From Cyclobacteriaceae bacterium (GTDB lineage: Bacteria; Bacteroidota; Bacteroidia; Cytophagales; Cyclobacteriaceae): a stretch of DNA of 64,000 bases. The stretch spans positions 78,201-142,200 of the forward strand of contig JAEUUJ010000059.1 of assembly GCA_016786495.1 (NCBI GenBank). The letters run 5' to 3'. Made by a program: the position numbers and the translations under genes. Each line of letters opens with the position of its first letter. Position 1 is the first letter of the stretch. Of this stretch, positions 1 through 7,947 are shown in pieces. The notes beneath the pieces were generated by a model. The model did not search any database and was not told where the DNA came from. It saw nothing but the letters and a program-made list of their open reading frames with translations.

Positions 1-567
1 GAGTGTTATTCCGCCCGTCTGAAGTTTTAGAATCCGGTTGCCGGTTGCATAATACGTGCCGTCAAGTGTGTTAACCCTGTTCGCAGTGTAAACCCGCGTC
101 AGGTCGAGGCCAGTGATACCCGCTGATGGGTTTGCAGGGTAGAAGTGTAGTGTTGTGCCTTCAAGATAATCGAGCATGTATTCGGGAAGGCCCTGTCCGA
201 GCACGTGGATGTTTCCACGGAGGCCATTAAGCTCACGATAATTAATTGGTGTAGCGTTAGGCGCGCCTGCTACGTCCGCAAGTTTGTAGACTTGGGCGGC
301 ACTGTTGGCACTTACTAAACTATCCAGTGTTTCGTTGTTATAGTGAGCGGTGAGCAGAATGATGTCGGACGATTTTTCTACACTGTGGTGCGGATTAAGC
401 GCGAGGCATGCAAGTGCACCGATGGCGATGAACACGGCTACCAGTCGGAGCGGCAGCAGCCTTTGCTTGCGGGCGATTTCAAGCCACACAAAAACGATAA
501 TCGCAAGGGTTGCGATTGCAACAATCCAAACCGGTGGAAGCAACGCGTTGAATTCAAATGCTTTCAT
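1..567 (-). CDS. Membrane protein of the BatA/MoxR cluster, N-terminal part (cut by window edge)
   Basis: An open frame runs from an ATG at 567 off the left edge, giving 189 codons without a stop; the C-terminus lies outside. The protein starts MKAFEFNALLPPVW and has two hydrophobic segments, about residues 10-27 and 38-56, followed by a periplasmic or cytoplasmic region with no motif I can name. The ATG overlaps the stop of the upstream gene by four bases (ATGA), so it is the last visible member of a translationally coupled run with DUF4175-like, BatA-type, DUF58 and MoxR genes. In Bacteroidota such clusters usually end with large membrane proteins of unknown role. Function unknown; that it is a real gene is well supported by the overlap and continuous frame. 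Confidence 0.8.
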   Translation of the reverse strand, partial: MKAFEFNALLPPVWIVAIATLAIIVFVWLEIARKQRLLPLRLVAVFIAIGALACLALNPHHSVEKSSDIILLTAHYNNETLDSLVSANSAAQVYKLADVAGAPNATPINYRELNGLRGNIHVLGQGLPEYMLDYLEGTTLHFYPANPSAGITGLDLTRVYTANRVNTLDGTYYATGNRILKLQTGGITL

Positions 568-2813
568 TGCTCCCGTAATAAATTTTGCATCAGTTTGCTG
601 TCGAGCTCGTGCAGTGTTGAGCTATTTTTATCAGCCGTTGCGGGCCGCTTCGGTAGCGCCAGCCAATATGCTTTTTGCAGTGTTGCTAATTCGTCTGCGG
701 TAACAGTATCCGATGATGTGACGTTTTTTAACGCGCTGAGTCCCTGAAGCAAAGCCGGGTTTTCAAGCGCTGCTTGTGCGAGTTCGCTTCCGGATTGCAA
801 GAGCACGTTCTTTTCCTGCGTTGATAATTTTTTTCTTGAACTGCTCAGCAGATTTTCCACTACCTGAACCGCAGCCAACGTATTCGGGAACCAGGCGTTA
901 ACTACGGCATTGTACCGCTGTGTGGTGGTGAATATTTCAGTTAAGTCGGCTGTGAGTCGTTTTTCTTCTTTGATCGGGGGTGGTTCGAAACCTGTTCGGT
1001 GTACGTAAATTCTGGAGTCGTTGCTGATCTCTTTCAATAGTTTTAATGCCGTGTATTGGTATGGTAACGATTTTTCAGGTTCGTAGAGGCGAAGGTACAA
1101 TTCGGCATCCCACATCTGCGCAAGCGCAGCTTTCAGTTTCATCTTCAACGACTGATAAAAGAATGTGGCCGATTCTTCGTTGTCGTGCTCGTGAACAAAT
1201 CCTTCCAACAGGTTCTCTTTTTTGCCCCCGTCCACATCGCGTTTAGTCGGGTCTTTTTCCTCTACCAGGTTATGTTCATTTTCGGTGTCGTGCTGATGTC
1301 CGAAGTCCTTCACCATGTCGGCCGCCTTCTTGCTCTCGTCATGTTCTTCGCCTTCTTCATCGGCATGTGTTTCCACCGGCCCGATTCCTGATTCTGCCTC
1401 TTCTCCTAAAAACTGACCGTAACGAAGTCGCAACACTTTCTGATCGTACCCAAGTTCATTGCTTCTTGAACCAAATTCTTTCCTGGTGATGGCTTTCCGT
1501 TCACGGATCAGCTTTTCAGTATCAATAATAATCTGACGCTGACTTCGGAAATACTCCGGCATCAGATCAACCCCGAGGCCACCATCGGCCGTCATGACAT
1601 CCTGTGCCGTATCCGGAATGGAGATAAAATATGTTTCCGTTCGTGTACGGTTAGCATCGGGGGTTTTATTGTCGATTGCTTCTACATAAAAATAGAGTTC
1701 ATCGCCCGGTTCCATCCCCAGTCTTTTCAGATCGAGAAGTTGATTTGCATTCAATTGCTTTCCGCGGATCGGACCGGCATTTGAGAACCTGATTTTTTCT
1801 TCGCGGAACTTGACCGACTCACCGCTTCCTTTACTCACGGTAGCGATAATGTAGGCATCAGTCAGTCCATAATCATCGGAAAGCGAGGACTTGGCTTCCA
1901 CACTCAGACTCGAGTTGTAGGCCACTTGCGTGAACTGATCCAGGTTGGAGAGTTTAATTACCGGTGGCTGGTCTTTCACAATGTCGATTTTATAATAGTC
2001 GGAGGCATGTACGGACTGATCTTTCCATACAAGCTGATAGAATCCGTTCCGGTTGAGTGTAGTTGCAAGTGTCCAGTTATTTGAAGCCCGTGCGTTGAAA
2101 CGAATCGTGTCTTTTGATGACGATACAAATGAAACGTTGGCAACAACATCCGAGAAATCAAGCGACCAGGTAACCCGACTGTTCTCCTGAACCGTGAGGT
2201 TGAGATCGGGAGCATTGTAAGCCGGTATTTGCGTGTAGGCCGGTGGCTGAACGGAGATCGTTGCCTGTTTCAGTTCAGCGGGAAGGTTTTGTGTGATGAC
2301 GGTTTGTTGTGACGCGCGGCTGTTGTTCACAGTGCCACCCGACACAGTGCTAATCGTTACGTTGTTCAGTACAACGGTTGTGGTGATCGCGATAGCTGCC
2401 AGTGCAACGGCACTGAATGCCAGAATGTGATTTGGGAAGCGGATTTCGTCTAAAGCTGACTCCAGTGTTGCTGTTGTTTGCTGTTGTTGCAACTGCGCAA
2501 GGGGATTGAGGGTTTGCTGATCGATCAGCAGGAGATCGGTGCTTGCTTTAAGTTGCGGATAGTGCTGATCCAGAAATTTAGCGACCGCGCTTTCGCGGAT
2601 TCGCTGCAAGCCGAGGTGAAAGGACCTGATGAGAAACACGGCAACCGCGATAATGGTAGGTGCTGCCAGTCGCATTACCGTGGGTGACTGTATCACATAG
2701 AGTGCGCTATAAACTCCAAGGCCGATGGCGATCGTCAGTATAAATGTCTCGAGCACCCGCAGGCGTACGTACCGCTGTTTTAATGCTGATAATATCGTGA
2801 CTCCGGGCCTCAT
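564..2813 (-). CDS. DUF4175-like large membrane protein
   Basis: A 749-residue protein with two N-terminal membrane segments (about 21-42 and 48-65), a third near 130-150, then a long extracytoplasmic region with beta-rich Ig-like character (about 180-400) and a helical C-terminal third. Size, topology and position in a MoxR-DUF58-BatA cluster match the DUF4175 group of Bacteroidota; the family name is an inference from context. Residues about 476-549 form an unusual Asp/Glu/His/Lys-rich stretch with GHQHD and VHEHD clusters that looks disordered and could bind metal. Its start overlaps the BatA-type gene by four bases and its stop overlaps the next gene by four. No catalytic motif was seen. 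Confidence 0.7.
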   Translation of the reverse strand: MRPGVTILSALKQRYVRLRVLETFILTIAIGLGVYSALYVIQSPTVMRLAAPTIIAVAVFLIRSFHLGLQRIRESAVAKFLDQHYPQLKASTDLLLIDQQTLNPLAQLQQQQTTATLESALDEIRFPNHILAFSAVALAAIAITTTVVLNNVTISTVSGGTVNNSRASQQTVITQNLPAELKQATISVQPPAYTQIPAYNAPDLNLTVQENSRVTWSLDFSDVVANVSFVSSSKDTIRFNARASNNWTLATTLNRNGFYQLVWKDQSVHASDYYKIDIVKDQPPVIKLSNLDQFTQVAYNSSLSVEAKSSLSDDYGLTDAYIIATVSKGSGESVKFREEKIRFSNAGPIRGKQLNANQLLDLKRLGMEPGDELYFYVEAIDNKTPDANRTRTETYFISIPDTAQDVMTADGGLGVDLMPEYFRSQRQIIIDTEKLIRERKAITRKEFGSRSNELGYDQKVLRLRYGQFLGEEAESGIGPVETHADEEGEEHDESKKAADMVKDFGHQHDTENEHNLVEEKDPTKRDVDGGKKENLLEGFVHEHDNEESATFFYQSLKMKLKAALAQMWDAELYLRLYEPEKSLPYQYTALKLLKEISNDSRIYVHRTGFEPPPIKEEKRLTADLTEIFTTTQRYNAVVNAWFPNTLAAVQVVENLLSSSRKKLSTQEKNVLLQSGSELAQAALENPALLQGLSALKNVTSSDTVTADELATLQKAYWLALPKRPATADKNSSTLHELDSKLMQNLLREQ

Positions 2814-3922
2814 TGTTTTCGATAGAACGCAAGAATTCGCTCGGCAATGAACAAGAGCGCAGCAGCTAAAAGGAATAGTTCATTCAACGGTGTTCCGGCT
2901 TCAGCCGTTGTTAGCCTTCCGGAAGTAGTTGCGTTTGACCACGCCAGTTCATTCGGTATCGTGAGCCGTTCGGCCGCAATCAGCCGTGCGGGATACTGCT
3001 CACCAAACAGTACATTCATCAGTTGAATCGCGAGATGTTGCTCAATCGCGTTGTCCTCGGTTAGTCGTTTAGTTAGCAGCCAATGACTTTTACTTTCCTG
3101 TACCACAAGCTTCGAATGAGCATCTTCCTGAAAACGAATTTGCATGCCGGGATAGGAGACCGGTTTTTCTGAGAGTCGGATAAGCCAGTGGCTGGTGTCG
3201 GTTGGTGTAAAATTTTCAACCGGCATCTCCCGGATCGAAAGCTTGCCGGTAAAGGTAGTTTGTATCGCTGCGAGCGCAGCGAGCAGGATTTTCTTGTCGT
3301 GCGTGAACGACTGATCGTACACAACGATTACCTGTACCGGATTCAGCGTTGGAATTGCCGGAGTTTGTCCGTCGTTGTCAGCTTCTTCAGGCCAGGCGAT
3401 CCAGCGAACATTTTCCGGAAGTGCTGCGCGTTTTCCTTTGAAGTTTACTAAGGTGTTTCTCGCAAATACAATTGCCGAAACAGGTTCTTTTGCAAGTTGT
3501 TCACCCAATGTATAATAATCGGGATGTGCGGTTGTGTCCTGCGCAATTGACGGAAAGTCTTGCTCAAGTACTTTAGATTCGTATCCTTCCTGGTGAAGCG
3601 AATCCAGAACTGGTTTAAGTTTTTGATTTCTTTCAAGCTCGTTTTCGACAACGACCCACTTTGTTGTAAGCTGGGAAGAAAACGTTGGCCATAGCAGTCC
3701 GGCAAGGAACAGCGTAAGGCAAATTATTAGCAGACTTCGAACGGCCAGCAATGCAATCTCATTTAGTCGGATGCTGCTGAACTTGCTCGTGGATGTCTCG
3801 GTCAGAAAACGAATGCTTCCCACCCGGATAACGGGACCTTCTTTCCGGCTAAGCAAATGAATGGCAACCGGAATTGCTAAGCCCGAAAGTCCCCAAAGCC
3901 ATATGGGATTGATGAAACTCAT
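2810..3922 (-). CDS. BatA N-terminal domain membrane protein
   Basis: The 370-residue protein begins MSFINPIWLWGLSGLAIPV, the characteristic opening of the BatA or aerotolerance-regulator N-terminal domain: a first membrane helix, a short loop with HLLSRKEG, then a second helix near residues 55-80. A final membrane helix lies near the C-terminus (about 348-363). The middle resembles a degenerate von Willebrand A-type fold, but no MIDAS motif (DxSxS) is visible. It overlaps both neighbours by four bases, so it is coupled to the DUF58 gene. These proteins are thought to form a membrane complex served by MoxR ATPases, with proposed roles in envelope stress; the exact function is not established. 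Confidence 0.8.
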   Translation of the reverse strand: MSFINPIWLWGLSGLAIPVAIHLLSRKEGPVIRVGSIRFLTETSTSKFSSIRLNEIALLAVRSLLIICLTLFLAGLLWPTFSSQLTTKWVVVENELERNQKLKPVLDSLHQEGYESKVLEQDFPSIAQDTTAHPDYYTLGEQLAKEPVSAIVFARNTLVNFKGKRAALPENVRWIAWPEEADNDGQTPAIPTLNPVQVIVVYDQSFTHDKKILLAALAAIQTTFTGKLSIREMPVENFTPTDTSHWLIRLSEKPVSYPGMQIRFQEDAHSKLVVQESKSHWLLTKRLTEDNAIEQHLAIQLMNVLFGEQYPARLIAAERLTIPNELAWSNATTSGRLTTAEAGTPLNELFLLAAALLFIAERILAFYRKQ

Positions 3923-4809
3923 CGCAGCAGCTGTTTGCGGGCCTTCAGAAAATCACGGAGTGTGTTTTCGACCGGGCTGTCAAGTGTCACCAGCGTGTAA
4001 CTGATACCTTTCTCCAGTAAGGTGTTCCGAACCTGGCTGATCCATTCGTCTACGTGTTGTTTGTAAGCCTTCTGTTTTACGGCTGTGTCAACTTTTACGC
4101 GCGCTCCGGTTTCCAGATCTTCAAACGTAAATGCACCCGCATACGACAAATCATGTTCATCTTTACCCATCAGATGAAAAACAATCACTTCGTTTCGGGA
4201 AGTTTTTAGTCTGGAGATGAACGACAGTAAGTCATCATCCTGATCGTACAGGTCAGTAATAAAAACGATCATTTCCTTTCCGGTATGATCAATCAGCGAT
4301 TCTGTTTTTTGTCCCCAGCGGCCTTCACTTTTCAGTTGAACCAGCGCGTTTACAAACCGCATAAATTGCTGCGCTTCGAAACGGGCCAATACAATTTCGG
4401 GATGTTTATCGTTGATGCCGTAAAGACCTACTGCGTCCGACTGTTTCCGGGCGAGATATGCGAGCGCAGCCGTCATCACTTTTGCATAGTGCAGTTTACT
4501 TATTCCGTTTTCGGAATAACTCATCGAATGACTGGCGTCCACCACAAACTTAATCGTGATGTTGGTTTCTATTTCCGAGAGCTTTACAAAGTAACGTTCG
4601 CTTCGGGCATACATTTTCCAGTCGAGCAAACGAAGGTCATCGCCCGGCTCATAGCTGCGGTACTGACTAAATTCCTGACCGATCCCGATTGACTGACTGC
4701 GGTTGCTTCCGCTGATAAACCCTTCTGCAATGATGCGCGCGATCAGTTCAAGACCATTTACGGTGTTGATAATCTCAGGTTTGAACAGATCTTTTAGTTG
4801 CGGATTCAA
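3919..4809 (-). CDS. DUF58 domain protein
   Basis: The 296-residue protein has the DUF58 signature around residues 49-80, SYEPGDDLRLLDWKMYARSE, followed by a von Willebrand A-like core beginning with VVDASHSM (about 89-96), which keeps the DxSxS arrangement as DASHS. No membrane segment is seen, so it is probably cytoplasmic or membrane-associated. DUF58 proteins are almost always encoded beside a MoxR AAA+ ATPase, as here, where the start overlaps the moxR stop by four bases. The likely role is as the adaptor or client of MoxR in assembling or remodelling the BatA-type membrane complex encoded downstream. Family assignment is secure; the cellular role is inferred. Confidence 0.9.
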   Translation of the reverse strand: MNPQLKDLFKPEIINTVNGLELIARIIAEGFISGSNRSQSIGIGQEFSQYRSYEPGDDLRLLDWKMYARSERYFVKLSEIETNITIKFVVDASHSMSYSENGISKLHYAKVMTAALAYLARKQSDAVGLYGINDKHPEIVLARFEAQQFMRFVNALVQLKSEGRWGQKTESLIDHTGKEMIVFITDLYDQDDDLLSFISRLKTSRNEVIVFHLMGKDEHDLSYAGAFTFEDLETGARVKVDTAVKQKAYKQHVDEWISQVRNTLLEKGISYTLVTLDSPVENTLRDFLKARKQLLR

Positions 4810-5819
4810 GGATGTTTCCGGGTTGATGCGGTGATGGTTTCCAGCAGGTGTGTTACTACATTGGGTGCCTTGATGCCTTCTGCTTCTGCCCGGAAGTTGG
4901 TTAAGATGCGATGGCGGAGTACCGGCATGGCCACGGCTTTGATGTCGTCAAGAGTAACGGAGAAATTGCCCTTCATAAACGCCCGCGCTTTGGCAGTAAG
5001 AATCATGGCCTGACCTGCGCGTGGACCTGATCCCCAGCTTACCCAATCTTTTACATACTTCACATCCGTTTGTTCCGGACGGGTTGCGCGAACCAGCCGG
5101 CTTACGTAGTCGATAAGGTCTTCGTTGATGTGTACGTCACGTACCAGTTTTTGTGCTTTCAACAATTGTTGACCGTCAATTACTTTATTGATCTTTTCTT
5201 TTTTGCTGCCTGTAGTGCTCGACAAGATCTGCCGTTCATGCTCCGCGGTCGGATAGCTGATTTTAATGTACAACAGGAAGCGATCAAGCTGAGCTTCCGG
5301 CAGCGGAAAGGTTCCGGCTTGTTCGATCGGATTTTGCGTGGCGAGAATGAAGAAGGGTCGTTCGAGTATGTGCGTAACGCCACCATACGTGACTTCAAAC
5401 TCCTGCATGGCTTCAAGTAAAGCCGACTGCGTTTTTGGTGAAGTTCGGTTGATTTCATCCGCAAGAATGATATTCGAAAAGATCGGTCCGCGATTGAATT
5501 TGAAAAATCGCTTTCCGGTGGAGTGGTCTTCTTCCAGAATTTCGGTACCGATGATATCCGAAGGCATCAGATCAGGGGTAAACTGTATGCGTCTGAATTT
5601 TAAGTCCACTGCTTCTGCCAGCGTGCGAATCATGAGCGTCTTGGCCAGTCCGGGAACGCCTTCCAGCAGGCCGTGGCCTCCGGCCAGAAACGTAATCAGC
5701 AACTGCTCGATGGCTTCATCTTGCCCCACAATCACCTTGCTGATTTCCTGTTTAAGATCTTTCAGTTGGCCGACAAGCTGCTGCACGGATTGTTCTGTCT
5801 TTTGTAAGTCTGTGTTCAT
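4806..5819 (-). CDS. MoxR family AAA+ ATPase
   Basis: A 337-residue AAA+ ATPase of the MoxR group. Walker A is GVPGLAKT (residues 54-61), Walker B ILADEIN (118-124), and the sensor region ILATQNPIEQAGTFPLPEAQ follows near residue 160. A C-terminal helical lid domain completes the family length (about 320-340). MoxR proteins act as chaperone-like ATPases that activate or assemble von Willebrand A-type partner proteins. It lies second in the cluster, eight bases after the DUF4159 gene and overlapping the DUF58 gene by four bases. Cytoplasmic. Confidence 0.95.
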   Translation of the reverse strand: MNTDLQKTEQSVQQLVGQLKDLKQEISKVIVGQDEAIEQLLITFLAGGHGLLEGVPGLAKTLMIRTLAEAVDLKFRRIQFTPDLMPSDIIGTEILEEDHSTGKRFFKFNRGPIFSNIILADEINRTSPKTQSALLEAMQEFEVTYGGVTHILERPFFILATQNPIEQAGTFPLPEAQLDRFLLYIKISYPTAEHERQILSSTTGSKKEKINKVIDGQQLLKAQKLVRDVHINEDLIDYVSRLVRATRPEQTDVKYVKDWVSWGSGPRAGQAMILTAKARAFMKGNFSVTLDDIKAVAMPVLRHRILTNFRAEAEGIKAPNVVTHLLETITASTRKHP

Positions 5820-5827
5820 AAGCCTCG

Positions 5828-6454
5828 TTATGCGGTCAGTGCGTACATGATGATGTTTACACTGAACCGCGTATTATCAATTCGGTAAAATCGTTTATTT
5901 CTGAAATCGTAATCCCATTCGCAACCGTAGTCTTTGTTGCTGTACAACACGGCAATCTTGCCGTTCACCTCTATCGCTTTCAGGTAGTCGTGAATCAGGT
6001 CATCGCCCCAGCCGTTCAATTCCTGTGAAGTAGCCGGTGGTCCATCGAACTTGAAAAAGGTCGAATAGATCGGATGATTTTTTGGAATTTTCTTTAACGC
6101 GCCTGCGCCAAAGCAGCGTTCCATCTGCGACTCAAACGACTTGGCAAATAACCCGTCAATGTCGTGGTTGCAATCGTCTACAAATACAAACCCACCGTTG
6201 TTGACATACTTCTCGAAGTTGCTGCGTTCCTGCGCGGTGAACTCAACCAGTTTATGACCGCTGAGATAACAGAACGGGCAATTGAAAATCGCATCGGAAC
6301 TGAGTGACACAATGTTCTCCTGTGTGTCGACCGGCAGGGTTGTATATTCTACCAGCGAGTTAAGAACGTTGGAAGGCATCCGCTGATCAACATCCCAGTC
6401 ACCCGACTCGTACTGCAGGCGGGTGAAGAAAAATTTGTTTTGGCGGGCGTCCAT
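5828..6454 (-). CDS. DUF4159 domain protein
   Basis: A 208-residue protein recognised as DUF4159 by the opening FFFTRLQYESGDWDVD, the central GGFVFVDDCNHD and the later NDYGCEWDYDFRN-like stretch (here KDYGCEWDYDFRN). The fold is thought to be related to glutamine-amidotransferase-like or A4-beta-galactosidase middle domains. No signal peptide or membrane helix is visible. It is the first gene of the MoxR-DUF58-BatA run, whose promoter should therefore lie in 6455-6553. DUF4159 is often found in, or fused to, BatA-type membrane proteins, so it probably works in the same complex. Biochemical function unknown. Confidence 0.8.
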   Translation of the reverse strand: MDARQNKFFFTRLQYESGDWDVDQRMPSNVLNSLVEYTTLPVDTQENIVSLSSDAIFNCPFCYLSGHKLVEFTAQERSNFEKYVNNGGFVFVDDCNHDIDGLFAKSFESQMERCFGAGALKKIPKNHPIYSTFFKFDGPPATSQELNGWGDDLIHDYLKAIEVNGKIAVLYSNKDYGCEWDYDFRNKRFYRIDNTRFSVNIIMYALTA

Positions 6455-6553
6455 AAATCCGATGACAAGTTGAAGGTTTTGGTTTTCCTCAACCAGTAAA
6501 TTTATACAGGCGGATTTGATTAAAACAGAAAAACAACCTCTTGTGTAGAATAA

Positions 6554-6586
6554 AAATCCCCTCGCCCGGGCAGGGTAAGGGGATTT
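6554..6586 (-). terminator. Intrinsic terminator after the TldD-PmbA pair
   Basis: A nine-base-pair stem, AAATCCCCT (6554-6562) with AGGGGATTT (6578-6586), closes a 15-base loop. Read on the minus strand it is followed by a U-rich tract (TTTATTC). It lies 24 bases after the PmbA stop, so it should end the TldD-PmbA transcript and insulate the DUF4159-MoxR cluster. Confidence 0.75.
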
Positions 6587-6609
6587 ATTTTCAAACGTTG
6601 TATTCGTGA

Positions 6610-7944
6610 CTAAACAGCGTCCGACAAGCTGGTGAAGGTAAAGTCGCGGATTTTCATGGGTGGCAACAGGTAGTTGGCGTTCGATTCCACGCTTACCGTC
6701 CGTTCAACTTTTCCGAGTTCCTCCAGGTTATTCAGCATGATTACCGGACTTTCATTGAAACGGAAGTTCTTAATCGGATACTGAATTTTTCCGTTCTCAA
6801 TGTAAAACGTACCATCGCGTGTTAAACCGGTGAGCAACAACGACTGCGGATCGACATCGCGGATGTACCACAGACGCGTTACCAGCACACCTTTTTTCGT
6901 GCCTTTAATCAATTCGTCTAACGACTTCGTTCCGCCTTCCATGATTATCCCGTCAGGGAACGGAATGGCTTTAACACCTTTTTTCTCAGCCCAGTATCGT
7001 GAATAGGTGAGGTTCTTCACAACACCTTTTTCAATCCAGGATGTTTTCTCTTGCGGCCGGCCATCACCGCTCCACGAACTTGTTGGAAGATCCGGATGCC
7101 ATGGGTCAGAATAAATGTTAACACGTTCGTCAACCATTTTTTCACCGAGCCGCGTGGCGCCACCGGGTTTGCTCAAAAAACTTCTGCCTTCGTCTGCCGT
7201 GCGGGCATCAAGTCCGAAAATAATCCGTTCGAGTAAAACCGCTGCTGCGGCAGGTTCGAGAATTACGGTGTACTTGCCGGGCTCGATTGCTTTGGCAGTA
7301 ACCGATGAAACCGCTTTTTGTGTCGCAATCTGCGTGGCAGTTTTGGTATCGAGCTTCGTGATGTCGTTGTATCCGCGTGTTGCATAGCCCGATCCCTTTC
7401 CGTCTTCCGTGCGAACGGTTACCGAAAAGTTTGTTCCGGTGGCGGTGTTGTACGCGAATAAACCCTTCGAGTTCATCATCGCGGAGTAGCCAATGCTGTC
7501 CTCCAGGTAACCTGCCGCCACAGCCTTACCGTCTTTGGCAACCTGCAAGCTTTGTGCAACTAAGTCGGCACGTTGCTTCGGTGTGATGGATGCGGTAGTC
7601 TGCACAAAGGTTTTTGATTCCTGATAGGTTTGTGGTCCGAGAAACGAAACGAACTCGGGATTCTCCGGTGCCAGTTGTGCAAGCTCTTCCGAACGCCTTA
7701 CCACCTTTTCAAGGGATGCGTCATCGAATTCGTTGATCGTGGCCGTGCCTACTTTCTTCCCGTAAGCGGATGAGATAGCCAGGCCGTTCTGACTGATCAC
7801 ACCACTGGTTGAAACAGAATTGCGGGCATACCGGATGTTCGCGCTGTCGCCACCCCCAATGTTGACCTCGCACTCATCGGCTTTCGAGTAGCTGATTACT
7901 TTTTTCAGTAAAGCGTATGCTTCATCTTTTGTTAGTATGGGCAT
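6610..7944 (-). CDS. PmbA/TldE-type subunit, TldD/PmbA family (copy 1)
   Basis: A 444-residue member of the TldD/PmbA (peptidase U62) family. It lacks the HExxxH metal motif, as expected for the TldE (PmbA) subunit that pairs with TldD. Family features include GKYTVILEPAAAAVLL near 230, the following GLDARTADEGRSF, and the C-terminal GLTRDGTFYIENGKI. No signal peptide is seen. It follows the TldD gene by three bases and is clearly its operon partner. TldD/TldE heterodimers are metalloproteases that process small peptides such as microcin precursors and CcdA antitoxin in E. coli; the native substrate in Bacteroidota is unknown. A close paralogue is encoded at 13512-14846. Confidence 0.85.
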   Translation of the reverse strand: MPILTKDEAYALLKKVISYSKADECEVNIGGGDSANIRYARNSVSTSGVISQNGLAISSAYGKKVGTATINEFDDASLEKVVRRSEELAQLAPENPEFVSFLGPQTYQESKTFVQTTASITPKQRADLVAQSLQVAKDGKAVAAGYLEDSIGYSAMMNSKGLFAYNTATGTNFSVTVRTEDGKGSGYATRGYNDITKLDTKTATQIATQKAVSSVTAKAIEPGKYTVILEPAAAAVLLERIIFGLDARTADEGRSFLSKPGGATRLGEKMVDERVNIYSDPWHPDLPTSSWSGDGRPQEKTSWIEKGVVKNLTYSRYWAEKKGVKAIPFPDGIIMEGGTKSLDELIKGTKKGVLVTRLWYIRDVDPQSLLLTGLTRDGTFYIENGKIQYPIKNFRFNESPVIMLNNLEELGKVERTVSVESNANYLLPPMKIRDFTFTSLSDAV

Positions 7945-7947
7945 AGA

